This document shows positions 1 to 10,502 of a stretch of 37,798 bases of DNA, piece by piece. The notes under the pieces are model-generated. The model had not been told where the DNA came from, did no database searches, and worked only from the letters and a program-made list of their open reading frames with translations. The stretch is from Diphasiastrum complanatum (taxonomy: Eukaryota; Streptophyta; Lycopodiopsida; Lycopodiales; Lycopodiaceae). Every line of letters starts with the position of its first letter. Position 1 is the first letter of the stretch. The stretch covers positions 1 to 37,798 of the forward strand of contig MU835605.1 in assembly GCA_029204225.1 (NCBI GenBank). Reading direction: 5' to 3'. Both the position numbers and the translations under genes were made by a program.

Positions 1-960
1 GTACATCCAAAAACTTCTAAATGCTTAAATGAAGGCTTGGAACCTGTCCATTCTTGATAAGGAATCTTATTTAATAAACCTTTGGTTGAATATATGTTTT
101 GAAGATAAGCTGTTGTAGAGACAACTTGTTTTCAATATGATTTGGTGAGCGACATGCATTTGGCAAATTCAACCAACGTGTTATTCTTCCTTTCAGCCAG
201 TCCATTTGACTATGGAGAAAATAAACAATGAATTGGTGTTCGATTTCATTGGTCAAACAATACTCTTGAATGCATTGAATGTATATTCACCTCCTTTGTC
301 AGTTCCTAATGCTTTGATTTTTTTGTTTGTTTGCAACTTAATATATTCTTGAAGATTTTGAAAAAAATGAAAGCTTCAAATTTATGCTTCATAAAATATA
401 CAGCAGTCCTTCTTGAAAAATTATCAATAAATGTAATAAAGAATTTAGTACTAATAGAGATGGTATATGCATTGGGCCACATATATCTGAATGAATAATG
501 TCTAAAAGATTGCTAGAAACAATGTTTTTGATTGGATTTGAAAAGTGTTCTAGTCTGCTGTTCTAATATACAAGTTTGGCATACTGGAGGGTAAAATTTT
601 CTATTCCGATAATCAAGATCAAGAACTAAAGAATGCTTAGACATATTTGCAATAGATTTATGATTCAGGTGCCCAAGTCTATAATGTCAAATTAACTCTC
701 TATTGATCAAGACTAAACTGTTCAAAGCATGATACGTCTACTCTGTGTTCTAAATCAATGATCGTACTGACAAACAACATGTTCACTGTAAGATTTGGAA
801 CATACAAAACTCTTGAGATGAGTTTCAATTCACCATTTTGAAAATGTAGCCTAAAAGTACCTTCAATTTCAATCATGTGTGGACTATTGTAAACAAGGTG
901 AACAAATTTTTTGGTATCGTAGGATGAATAATTTTGAAACCATTCTTGATGGCTTGTCAC
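1..960 (-). pseudogene. Copia A pol remnant: protease, GAG-pre-integrase, integrase N-part
   Basis: Reading right to left, the minus strand at 960-700 encodes the end of a Copia aspartic-protease domain (MTSHQEWFQNY, then LYVPNLTVNM). Frame-shifted pieces of the GAG-pre-integrase zinc finger follow at about 700-560, then the start of the integrase core (LLDIIHSDICGP near 500). At 256-71 a stretch matches the central integrase (NEIEHQFIVYFLHSQMDW, where the family has a Y-S-P-Q-x-N-G motif). In an intact element this is a single polyprotein frame; here it changes frame several times and has many stops, and the catalytic DSG is not visible because the frame begins just after it. Reverse transcriptase would lie left of the window. 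gag is absent: the frame sits 8 bases from an LTR end. Family assignment is secure; the copy is dead. Confidence 0.85.
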
Positions 961-968
961 GTGCTATG

Positions 969-1169
969 TGTGAAAGATTTCAGATCACTAAGATCCAAAA
1001 TATTACTTTCATCTTTGGTTAGAAAACAATCAGCTTTACCGATCTTGCCAATGTGGAAAAATCAGCATTTACACAAAAAATGAGATACAAACCCTAATAG
1101 ATCTTGATCAAACATGAACCAAAACATAAATAGAAGCTAATGTTCTTACAACAACAGTACCCTATTGTA
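969..1169 (-). mobile_element. Partial LTR of Copia A
   Basis: The reverse complement of this stretch matches the 3' part of the LTR at about 27045-27251, sharing for example ATGTTTTGGTTCATGTTTGA and the terminal TTCACA. In the complete copy that end is followed by a PBS. Here the PBS, leader and gag are missing and the protease frame starts 8 bases later, so a deletion joined the LTR end to pol. The outer LTR part is also gone. Element A therefore belongs to the same family as element C. Confidence 0.75.
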
Positions 1170-1185
1170 TTCTTCTGATGAAGTC

Positions 1186-2188
1186 TATAATAATTGAGGT
1201 GTATACCTCTCAGGAACTATCCGAGTCCGTGAGGATCTACGGACTTTTGGTTGACCAGGATGCGATGATGCTTCTTCTTGAATTTCTTCAGATCTGCTCA
1301 AGCTGGCTTGGTCTAGTCTGATGATAGGTACTGTCGGTTGCTCGGCTTCTATAGCTGTAGCTGTAGCTGTAGGTTCTGTAGAAGGAACATCAATGTTGCA
1401 AGAATATGCTATGTAAAATAGGATGAAATGACATAGCATCGTTTATTGATGGTTGTTTGAAATCATAGTATGTATGTTCTTCCCTAGAGGCAAATACTAC
1501 ATTGGTGGATGGATCATAAACTTTGTAAGCTTTATGTTCATCAGGATAGCCAATGGAAATACATTTATTTGTCCGATGATCTAGCTTCTTTTTAAGCTGT
1601 TTAGGAATGTGAACAAAATATGTACAACCAAAGATTTTTAAATGGCTGACACTAGGCTTGTGTCCATGCCAAAATTCATAAGGAGTTTTGTTGTTGACGG
1701 CTTTGGTGCTGGGTCTGTTTTGTACATAACAGACTGTGGCAGTAGCTGCCCAGAACTTCACAGGTATGTGCGCTTGATGTAGCATGGATTTGGCTGAGTT
1801 GAGAAGGGTTCGATTCTTCCTTTTTGCAATCCCGTTCTGTTGAGGTGAATAGGAAGTGGTGAACTGTCTTCTAATACCATGTTCAGTCATGTAGTCGGAC
1901 ATCTTGTTAGAGAGGTATTTGCAGCCACCATAAATTTGGAGTGCTTTCACTTTTTTAGACGTTTGTGTCTCAGCCATGGCCTTGAATCTCTTGAAGCATT
2001 TAAAGGCTTTTGATTTGTCCATCTAGAATAATCATCTATGAAAGTGATAAAATAGATTGCATCTCCTAAGAACGGAGTTGGCACTGGACCATAAAGATCG
2101 TTATGTACAAGATCCAATACATGCTTTGTCTTGATGGAATGTGATTTGGGAAACTTGCTTCTAGAGTGCTTCCCATAGATGCCTGCAT
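1186..2188 (-). pseudogene. Copia 2 integrase core and hinge region
   Basis: From 2188 downward the minus strand encodes the start of the integrase (GIYGKHSRSKFPKSHS, then HNDLYGPVPTP and FITFIDDYS), a frame change near 2030, then DKSKAFKCFKRFK. The 210-residue frame at 2022-1390 carries FTTSYSPQQNGIAKRKNRT, the family signature before the catalytic glutamate region, and TPYEFWHGHKPSVSHLKIFG. The hinge follows, ending in RRSSRTRIVPERYT at about 1200. Reverse transcriptase and RNase H should come next but are missing; the sequence runs into the Copia A LTR fragment. It is the second half of the element whose gag starts at 4566, separated from it by the foldback insertion. Confidence 0.88.
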
Positions 2189-2190
2189 TA

Positions 2191-3140
2191 GGGCCCTTTT
2201 TGGACTCAAAAAGGGCCTCTTCACTAATTATAATTAGTGTTAATGACGACATGTGTACCAATAAGAGAGTGACAAGTGAGATGGAATGGTCCATATGACA
2301 TGGCACATCCAATGGTGTAAAATAGATCTCCAAATTCTAACCCTCCTCTAACTCTACTTGCTCAACCCATAGTAATGATGATTTGACAAGGCTCAAATTT
2401 AAATTTTAAATACCAATATAACCGTTTTTCAAGGCCTTCAAAATTCATCTTTTTAAGTCTAGATTAAGTGAAAAGGGGGCCCGATATTTCCTTGGGCCCC
2501 CATTTTGAAAAAAAAAAATTGAAAAAAAAGGGGGAGGGGATGGGAGTACATCCTGCTCCTGCCCACTTGGAGCCGTTGAGCCAGGTGGGAGCGCGATGAG
2601 CGCGCGCTCCCAGGTCTCCCCCCTCACTCTTTGACAGGACAGCGAGGGAGGGGGGGTGTTAGGTGTGCCCGGGCCACGCGATTCAACGAGGGCCAGTAGC
2701 CCGGAGGGGTAGGTGAGGCATGACGGGCCAGCTGGCCCCGAGGGAGAGAGAGAGAGCGGGGGGGGGGGGGGTACAAGCGTACAATGGGGGGGGGGGATGT
2801 ACTCCCATCCCCCTCCCCCATTTTTTTTGAAATTTTTTTTTCAAAATGGGGGCCCAAGAAAATATCGGGCCCCCTTTTCACTTATTCTAGGCTTAAAAAG
2901 ATGAATTTTGAAGGCCTTGAAAAAATAGATGTTATATTGGATTTAAATTTTTTGGCTACATTAAAAATTAGGTGTCCTTGCTATATTATGTTAGGCCTAA
3001 GTGAAACCTACTAAAATAGAACTTAACCCATGATAAACCCAGGGTGAACTGCCACATAGGATGATTAATCAGTTAGTTAATCCTAATTAGCAAACATGTT
3101 TAGGCAAGGAAGAGGCCCTTTTTGAGTTCAAAAAGGGCCC
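2191..3140. mobile_element. 950-bp foldback/TIR DNA transposon inserted in Copia 2
   Basis: The ends are 32-bp terminal inverted repeats (2191-2222 and 3109-3140) that differ at one position. Each starts GGGCCCTTTTTG and is itself nearly palindromic, since it ends in an inverted copy of its own start. Both ends are flanked by TA (2189-2190, 3141-3142). The insertion splits a Copia polyprotein exactly between DRKSFFCES (right side) and GIYGKHSRSKF (left side). No transposase is encoded, so it is non-autonomous. TIRs starting GGGCC with a TA or TWA target are seen in PIF/Harbinger (Tourist) and Tc1/mariner elements; I do not assign a superfamily. Confidence 0.82.
2430..2920. repeat. Long inner inverted repeat of the foldback element
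   Basis: The left arm (about 2430-2553) and right arm (about 2795-2920) are inverted copies of each other: AAGGCCTTCAAAATTCATC at 2431 returns as its reverse complement at 2902-2920. The arms carry GGGGGCCCGATATTT and a GGGAGTACATCC motif at the inner edge. Weaker similarity extends outward to about 2390 and 2955. The 240-bp loop (2554-2794) is strikingly GC-rich, with a (GA)n tract and G runs of 7-16 bases, unlike the AT-rich surroundings. Short ORFs here are by-products of low complexity. Confidence 0.85.
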
Positions 3141-3142
3141 TA

Positions 3143-4566
3143 GTGATTGATTCACAAAAGAAAGATTTCCTATCCAATGAAGAAAATAAATGTAATCCAT
3201 CAACTAAATAATAACAACGCATATAGAAAAGTGATCTTGTATTCATGTGTCCAAATCGACTATGCCACAGAATAGCATTGTCGTTCACATTTTCATGAGA
3301 GATGCTAGCTAATGCAACTAAATTAGAGAGTACGTAAAGATTTCTGACTCTAGTGCATGTAGTCAGAGTAGTATCTTCATCGAATATTGTACACTGCTCA
3401 GATGAGAAAGTAACAGTGTAGCCCTCATCAGTCATCTTAGAAACTGACAACAGGTTCTTTGAAAACTGAGGTATGTGAAGAACATTGGTGACATAAATAG
3501 AAAGATTATTTTTGAATGCAATCTTGACTGTCCCTTTGCCTTCTACGCGTATGGTACTTGAATATTCGAGATAGATGAATTGATATCTGCTGTAAGCTGC
3601 ATACTCGGTAAACCGTTCCTTGCGAGAGGTCATGTGTTGGGTAGTGTCGCTGTCCATGTACCAGCTATCATGGTTTTCATTGCCACTATTGTAAGCCATT
3701 AACAGGTGTGTATCTTGCTCCTTGAATTCTGCCGCATTAGAGGAATCTGGCTGCTGTCGTTGTTGCTTCTTTGTCTCGTTGTAGATGCGGATACGACACT
3801 CTTTGAAGTCGTGATTGGCTCTCTTGCAATATCTGCAGAAAATCTTCTTGCGCGATCCACTATTCTCAGCTTGAGTATGAGGCCTCTGCTATTGCTGTTG
3901 CACTTGATTCTTGCCCTTGGAATAGTCTTTCTTCTTGGTGTATAGGGATAAGGACTTGTCTTTGATGGACAGGCCGCTGGTCTTTCTCCACATTTCTTAT
4001 TGAAGTAGATGATCGATCACCTTTTGAAGAGTGAGGTCGGGTTGTGTGGAGATCATCACCACAAGGTGTTCATACGACTTTGGAAGAGAAGAAAGCAAGG
4101 TCATAACAACATCATCATCTTGAATAGCACATTCTACAGACAACTGATCCAATAAAGATTTGAAACTGTTGATGTGAGAAGTGATGGCAGTAGAATCAGA
4201 CATGCTAAGAGTAAAGAACTTCTTTCTAAGATGTAATCTAGTGGTTACATCATGAATCTGATAGAGATTTGATAGCAAATCTAATGCATCCTTAGAGATT
4301 TTGGATGTGGTAACATGGGATATTTGGGAGTCGGCCAGATTGAGTGTGATACATGCTAAGGCCTTCTGATCTTTGATCTTCCATGCCTTTGCTTGATCAC
4401 CATCTTCTGGTTTCATGTCAGAACCTTCTACTACATCCCAAAGATCTCTATCTATCAACATCATCCGGATTTTTAACTTCCATATGTAGAAGTTAGATCC
4501 ATTGAGCTTGTCAATGACTCTAGCCTCGTTGGATGATGGAGACGAAGAGCTACCAATACGAGACAT
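3143..4566 (-). pseudogene. Copia 2 gag, zinc knuckle, protease and GAG-pre-integrase
   Basis: The polyprotein starts with ATG at 4566. The Gag part contains LNGSNFYIWKLKIRMMLIDR and continues through LLSSLPKSYEHL (UBN2/Retrotran_gag type). It meets a TAA after HLLQ near 3995 and a TAG in a Q-rich run near 3890. A CCHC zinc knuckle follows (CRYCKRANHDFKEC, about 3835). The protease reads WYMDSDTTQHMTS near 3640; the usual motif is DSGA, so glycine and alanine of the active-site loop are changed though the aspartate stays. LWHSRFGHMNTRSL is the GAG-pre-integrase. The frame is cut at 3143 by the foldback transposon and resumes at 2188. Confidence 0.88.
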
Positions 4567-4619
4567 GTTAACAGTAATACAAATAGAACAAACTTAATCT
4601 CTCGATTTATATGAGCTAC

Positions 4620-4631
4620 GCTCTGATACCA
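4620..4631 (-). other. Primer binding site of Copia 2 (tRNA-iMet)
   Basis: The minus strand reads TGGTATCAGAGC, the standard plant Copia primer binding site complementary to the 3' end of initiator methionine tRNA. It lies 54 bases upstream of the gag ATG at 4566 and marks the inner end of the 5' LTR, which begins at about 4632 on the plus-strand map. Confidence 0.88.
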
Positions 4632-5450
4632 ATCGGATGGCCCAAGGCAATGGAGTATAGAGAACGCGAGTGAAAAAGAGAGCATGAATATCTGTGGAAC
4701 AACTCTCCCGCTACAATGGGCTGCTAGATGCAAAAATAGTCTAATGGAATGTTTATGCTAATTATAATCACAGCTTTCTTGCCCAACAAGATCTTATAAA
4801 TTAGTTCATACTCACAAAACAAAAATAAGTACAGTCCACAAAAGAGATTAGAAATGATTTTTGTGTGGTATTACTGAAAAATGGATTTAGTCAAAAGTTT
4901 AGTTCTGAAATGCATTGAAAGAGCAGTATAACAACGCAAGTTCCTTAAGCGTCAACGACAACCATCGTCTGATCAGAAACTGAGGAGTTGTAGACGTCCG
5001 TGTTCTGATCAGAGTGAGTGAACAAGTGTGATCAAACAGTAATAAAGTGCATTCAAATCACAACAAGCATTCATCTATGTTATACACAGATAGAAAAACG
5101 TGCCGCTGCTATATTACACTGAAGCACAACAAAATAACAATTACAACCAGAATGATGGCATAATTGGGAGGCTCAAAATCATTCGTCTCATGGATGGAGC
5201 ATCACGTAGAGTGTGCTTGGATGATCCATTTATAGAAGTCATCTATGTATTAATTACAGTAAATATTTGTCACCTAATTAGGTAAGCCATTGTACTTGGA
5301 CGTATTTGGCTTGTGTGACAACTATACATGGTATATACAGTCAACGAATCAGGGAATGTTGATGCGGACGAGGACGTTGCAAATCTCTTACTTTGCATTT
5401 TACGTGAAGTGGCTTTCTCTCACTTCTCATTTTTGGGAAGTGTTGGGAAC
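4632..5450 (-). mobile_element. 5' LTR of Copia 2 (outer boundary not resolved)
   Basis: Sequence next to the PBS and outside gag must be the 5' LTR, read right to left. The minus strand has a TATA-like TATAAAT at 5228-5234, placing the transcription start somewhat left of it and U3 to the right. The outer end cannot be set because the partner 3' LTR is not in the window. The repeat array at 5456-5930 may be part of U3. No gene is present; the plus-strand 61- and 89-residue ORFs show no recognisable domain. Confidence 0.55.
5228..5234 (-). promoter_or_regulatory. TATA-like box of the Copia 2 LTR
   Basis: The minus strand reads CTTCTATAAATGGATC. Its position about 600 bases outside the PBS fits an LTR promoter. 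Only the motif and its location support it. Confidence 0.4.
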
Positions 5451-5520
5451 GTTACTTGTTGAAAATAGACGATTGTCGGGATTTTTCTCTCTCTTCGAGA
5501 TTTTGCGAAAAAGCCGACAG

Positions 5521-5676
5521 TGCTCTCAAAAAGCCGAAGGTGTTTTTAAAACAGTTTAACTTCTTCAAAATAGTTGAAAGGAAGAAGCTGAAGGCAAGTG
5601 CTCTCAAAAAGCCGAAGGTGTTTTTAAAACAGTTTAACTTCTTCAAAATAGTTGAAAGGAAGAAGCTGAAGGCAAG
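5521..5676. repeat. Two perfect 78-bp tandem units
   Basis: Unit 1 (5521-5598) and unit 2 (5599-5676) appear identical and start TGCTCTCAAAAAGCCGAAGG. Identity indicates a recent duplication. It lies in the presumed U3 of the Copia 2 LTR, where tandem repeats often act as enhancers. Confidence 0.9.
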
Positions 5677-5935
5677 TGTCGCATTTTTTGGGAAAGTGTG
5701 AAAAAACCGACATTGTCGCATTTTGGAGAAATGCGAAAAAGTCGACATTGTTGAAAATAGTTTAGCTGTTGAACTATGCTGAAGTGTCGCATTTCGGGAA
5801 AAGCCGACACTGTCGCATTTCGGAAAAAGCCGACACTACAAAAGACATAGTTCATTTCTGCAGACTGTTGCGACACTTAGTGTATTTTTGCATATTGTTT
5901 CGACACTTAGTGTATTTTTGCAAAGTTGTTCTAAA
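5677..5935. repeat. Cluster of short GTCGCATTT...CCGACA repeats
   Basis: Four diverged units begin GTCGCATTT and end CCGACA or TCGACA (starting near 5678, 5715, 5787, 5813), so each is flanked by GTCG and its inverse CGAC. Two further units of about 32 bp follow (CGACACTTAGTGTATTTTTG at 5871 and 5901). The cluster continues the 78-bp tandem array and is probably the same U3 repeat region. Confidence 0.7.
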
Positions 5936-6600
5936 TGCTAATATGTGGAAGTTCTTGAAGATGGCCAAGTCTTCAATGATATTCAAATTATTGAACTTAA
6001 CATCTGAACTTGAAATATGATAGGATTGGTTACCCTTTGCTGGAGATCAACCGAAAGCCCGTTGTAGACGTTCTTCAAATAATTTGGCTGTCTAAGTTAT
6101 GATTCCTGCAGGTATCAGATGAGCAGACGTAGAACCAAAGTTGGTTTCACCTGACCCTAGATCAACGATCAATAAACGTGTAGGAAGAATCTTAAAATAG
6201 AAATAGTCATTCACCAAGGAGACAACTGTGGACTTAATTTCCAACATTCATAACAAGCATTGATCTTGCCAAGATCAAATCCAACGGATCTTACTATGAT
6301 TGTGAGCTTCAACTCAAAATCTTGAGTGCACCAAACATAAAAAAACAATAGGTCAGACCTATCGTCCATGTACGCACGAGCTCGACCTTGTGCAGAGCCC
6401 CAAGTGCCAATAAATGAGGTCCATCCATTTTTTTTCAATATTGTGGCAATTTAATGGCTACTAGAGCATATAGTACAAATAAACATTTGTCTATTGCAAA
6501 ATTTGCTATCCAAAAAAATGTGTCTTTTGTTATTGTAATATTTACATGTGTATGCTCAATTTCACAAAATTCTCCAAAATAGGATTTAGATTCTTGCAAC
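5936..6600. other. Non-coding, no feature recognised
   Basis: No domain-bearing frame, RNA gene or repeat was found. The outer edge of the Copia 2 LTR may lie here. The 75-residue minus-strand ORF at 6211-6438 has no recognisable motif. Confidence 0.5.
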
Positions 6601-6734
6601 ATGGATATTTATGATGGTCCCCTGCGATCACCAAGTTGGATAAGCATGGATATGTACGATGGTCCCTATGATCACCAAGTTGGATAAGCATGGATATTTA
6701 AAATGGTCCCCCTGTGATCACCAAGTTCGATAAG
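6601..6734. repeat. Three tandem 44-45 bp units
   Basis: Copies start at 6601, 6646 and 6690 with ATGGATAT and contain GATCACCAAGTTGGATAAGC with a few differences. The third copy is the most diverged. No coding frame runs through the array. Confidence 0.85.
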
Positions 6735-9220
6735 GTGTCACTTGTGGCAATGAACATTTGTTGCATCAAAAGGGACATCTAAGAGTAAGTAGGCTCAAAT
6801 TTGGCTTTGCTTGGAATTTGATGTGCACTACAAATATTGTATCTAAAAGAATGTAAATTCATACAATTGCAAAAAAAGAAAAGAAAAGTGTATCAACTAT
6901 AGTCTTACTTTGGGAACCCTTACATCACACTCTTCAATAGAATGTTGGGAAATGAGAGTCGGGCCCACTCCAAATTGCACCATCATCTATCATCATCATC
7001 TTATTAATGTAGCTCATAGAAGGTTGAGCTAAGATTGTAGATAGCCTTTTTGGCATACCATTAATAAAAAATCATCATCTGACTCTCCTACATTTCACAC
7101 TTATGGCTGCTGGATCTAGTCATCATCATCTTCATCTCTGTTAAGAAATATGCCAGTTGGGCTGATTCATAAGTTAAGCGTACAAGTTTCAAGATACAAG
7201 CTTTAAGCTGAAGCTTAGTTTATTCTTGTTATGTAGATAGTAAAATATAGCGCAAAGAACTAGTGTTTAGATACCAGATAGATATCAGCTGGTCAAGATC
7301 GGTCCAGACTTTCTTCCGTTTTCTCATTCCTGAATCCTCATTCGGCCTGAGTCCTGACGCTCTATTTTAGTGGCTGAGGTGGGCTGATGAGAAAACTGTA
7401 AGACAGGTTGTAGATGCTGAGTCCTGACTGAAAACTTCTGCTATGAAGATGACGCTAAAAAGATCTGTGAGATCTTGGATACTCGACAAGGGACTAGAAT
7501 CTAGGTGCTTCACGTTTATAGGTAAATCATTTGAGAATTGTAAAGTTGCAAGGAGTTAGCTAAAGGATCCTGAGTCGGTTAATCCTGAATCTTGATTCCT
7601 AAACTGGCTCGTCAGCTAGCTGAGGTAGATAATAGAGCTAGTCCAGCTCTCAGCGGCTAATAGAGTATAGTGTGGCTACGTGAATGGCAGCTGGCTGTAG
7701 ACTGCTAATCATGGACAAGAGTAACAACAACAACCAGTAAATCATGATTCATAACATGACACTCATTTGGAAATTAAGATCCGAACGGAGAAACTTGAAA
7801 CGCAGCTGCAGCCTGCACTGGTGACTGCAGCACTGGGAAGGGCTGCTTGGGCCTGCGCCTGGTTTTGAATTCTTGAGGCAGCAGAGAGCAGACTCGTACT
7901 GCGTGTACTGCGATCATTGATGCGTGAGAGTGGACGTGCAGGTGGTGCTACTTATCATTGCCCTCCCTAACTGGAGCTCTGCCCACTGCCAAGCTTGTCT
8001 GTGTCTTGATGGATGGATCATCCACGAGTCATGCTCATGCATCATGATCAAACAAACAGGTATCGTGGGCAATGGGCAGTTCCTGAGAATTGCTAGAGAA
8101 TGAATAAATCATCATCATATCCATGATAGATGAACACTGCACACAGCGCCTTTTCTAATTCTTGGAAGTTGAAAGCAGCAGAAACCTTTGCTCTCTCCTT
8201 TAATAGGCTGTTGAAATGCTGCAGCTCAAATCATAGTTGTACTATATACTAGACTTTACTCAAAATTTGACCGTCATTTTAATTGACGTCCTTCCCAAAT
8301 GAAAAAGACTAAAGGAAAGACAAAGGAGAAAGCCTCCATACTTCCCCACCTTAGAAAGGCTTCTTTTGTCAAAAGTTAATGCTCTCAAGCAATTTGGATG
8401 GTGTTTTTTAGCTTTGTTCGTAGAGCCAAATTACTTGTGCTAACCAAGCTTCATTTTAAGATGATGTTAGCAAGAGGAGGTTACATAAGTCTCCCACAAG
8501 AAAGTTATGTCCTAACCTTCATGTGACCAAAAGAATAAGTAGATTCCTACCATGTTATTGCTAGTCTTGGGAGTTATGAACAAAACCCGACTTGCCCTAC
8601 TAGTCCCATCAAGCATTTGGGGCTCAACTCAACTAATGTCATGTTATGAAACAATGAGCGAGCTGGGTAAGAGCTAGTTACATGTAGGCTCTAACCGTGC
8701 TTGCTACGCTCGCTAAGTGCTCTTGGGTTATTAGGTTAAGCCTAACATTGTGTGCTTGTTTATGAAAAGTGACCAGACTATGCTCATGCTAAAAAGAAAG
8801 ACAAGACTTATCTCATTATCCATGCATTTCCTTTGATTGCATGGAGATGCTTCATGTGGAAAAAATGAAGAAGTTTGTTGAGTTCTATCCATTGTAGAGA
8901 TCCCTATATTTGAACTTTTGTGGGATAAAGTGTAGCACTAAGTTGAGTACAAATATATTAGTTTGCCTCAATGATGCCCAAAGGAGCTCAATGTATACAC
9001 ACATAGGGCTAGCTTGTAATGTCGTATGGCTCGACCCAATGGTAAGGTGGAATGAGTTTCAAATATGATTGGATGCAAAATATCCCTGCAACTAGTTTGC
9101 ACTTGCAAGCACTCAAGGGCATTGTTTGGCCCATGTGGGTGGTGCATGCACATTTTATATGTCCATATTGAGGTGGCATCAAGGTGCATGCTCATGCAAG
9201 AACGATCTCTCAAAAACCTC
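6735..9220. other. Non-coding stretch of about 2.5 kb
   Basis: Read on both strands, no protein domain, tRNA, rRNA or clear repeat was recognised. The only notable ORF (81 codons, minus, 8968-9213) lacks any known motif. Some of this may be transposon debris too old to recognise. Confidence 0.5.
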
Positions 9221-9230
9221 TATACATAAT

Positions 9231-9298
9231 TGTAGAGAGGAGGACACGATTAGCAAATCGGAAGATTACAAGAACGGTTGATTAGGCACGTCCCAACG
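9231..9298 (-). mobile_element. Truncated 3' LTR of Copia B
   Basis: TGTAGAGAGGAGGACACRATTAGCAAATC and the following bases to GTCCCAACG match 16411-16478, the U3 end of the complete Copia B LTR, in the same orientation. Only the outer 68 bases of the 513-bp LTR survive; similarity stops left of about 9225. The matching junction sequence after it is interrupted by the 4.3-kb insertion. Confidence 0.82.
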
Positions 9299-9567
9299 AT
9301 ATCATGCATTAAGTTTGATTTTTGTCATTCATAAATATCTAATAGTAAACTTGCCAATCTGATCATTTTTCTCTTGCAGATTTATATCCATTCAACATAA
9401 ATGAGTGAGAGTTGAGTGGATCTTAGCAGGTGTGTTAGATGTTATTCACACTGATATTGGATAGCTGCAATATTGAGGTAGAACTGCAAAAGACCTAGCT
9501 GATAGTGGAATCTTTTTTTATGAATCAATGTACATTCTTGATACAAATTTTTTTTTTTGGACAAATA

Positions 9568-10307
9568 GTACCAATTCCATTACCTAGTTTTGAAAGTGAT
9601 GAATGGATTGCACCAGATGCTATAGTTTCAGAATCATTTCGTTGCAAGATATATAATGATGTAAAAATCCACTAAAAATGAGCACGAGATAAAAAACAGT
9701 CAGATTGAGTTGGTTTATTTCCTTGATTATATTTGTGGATTTATTTTCAAGTGTCAACGTACACAAAACCCCAACGATGTTTGTATGCAAAAATTTATCA
9801 GATAATTATCTGAACTTATGGATGAAGGCTGGGACAAAAGATCAGATGGAAAAATAGAATGCAAAATTAAACATTCTTCCATATGTTGAGCTTATGCTTC
9901 CATTATCAAAGATGGAAAAAAAATAAAGGTAAATGGGTGCCACTCGATCAAGACTTGGAAGCCAGTGGACATTCAAAACGAAAAAATATTGAAATTATAT
10001 ACAATGATGTCGTTTTGACATGTATTGAGGTGGAAGGAGATTGGAGTCTAAACTACATCCGGCGGGAACTATTGCTCCTACAAGATGATTTACTTTCAGA
10101 CTTCGGATTCATTTTCAATGGTAAACTCGTAAGTAACTGTAAACACTCAATCTTTTATGAATAGTTTCAATTAAAACTTTCTAATACAAACTCTGTACTA
10201 ATTCTAACTAACTTTGTATTAGTTTTATGCAGGTACGTAAAAGACATGAGCTCGAGATCAAATGCAGAGATATTGGCGAAACAATCCAACTTGTGGAAGA
10301 ACATTGA
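9568..10307 (+). pseudogene. Unidentified multi-exon gene remnant with a ubiquitin-like C-terminus
   Basis: A strong acceptor (T tract then GGACAAATAG, 9548-9567) opens a frame reading PIPLPSFESDEWIAPDAIVS. Frame shifts or short introns near 9670, 9840 and 9925 connect it to ELVYFLDYICGFIFKCQR, LSELMDEGWDKRSDGK and VELMLPLSKMEKK, then to the frame through 10128. A clean phase-0 GT-AG intron (10129-10232, GTAAGT to TTTTATGCAG) joins IFNGKL to VRKRHELEIKCRDIGETIQ and a TGA at 10305. The last 70 residues, from IEIIYNDVVLTC to IGETIQLVEE, have the alternating pattern and length of a ubiquitin-like beta-grasp fold; this is a guess from pattern only. There is one in-frame TAA near 9805. AATAAA at about 10419 is a possible poly(A) signal. 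First exons were not found. Confidence 0.55.
10129..10232 (+). other. Phase-0 GT-AG intron in the plus-strand gene remnant
   Basis: The donor is CTC|GTAAGT and the acceptor TTTTATGCAG|GTACGT. Removing it keeps one open frame from the upstream exon to the stop at 10305-10307, while reading through gives a stop at 10162. A retained intron argues against a processed retrocopy. Confidence 0.75.
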
Positions 10308-10502
10308 GATTCACTATCAGCAAATACATGCCAATGTCTTTTTATCATTATAGAAAAATTGCATTCCATTATTAGACTATGGACACAAGCTGATTGTAAG
10401 AATCTATTGTGATATCAATAAAAAAAAACCCATAAACAAGTTGTTTACAAGTAAAATGATTGTATCTTTTTTTTTTATGTCTATCTATTCACAAATAGAT
10501 CT

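Noticed and set aside
2445-3014. Several overlapping ORFs of 60-85 codons around the G-rich centre of the foldback element
   Set aside because: They are rich in P, S and G from low-complexity DNA, occur on both strands because the region is an inverted repeat, and show no domain.
4473-4733. 86-codon minus-strand ORF spanning the Copia 2 gag start
   Set aside because: It overlaps the PBS and LTR edge in a different frame from the clear Gag frame.
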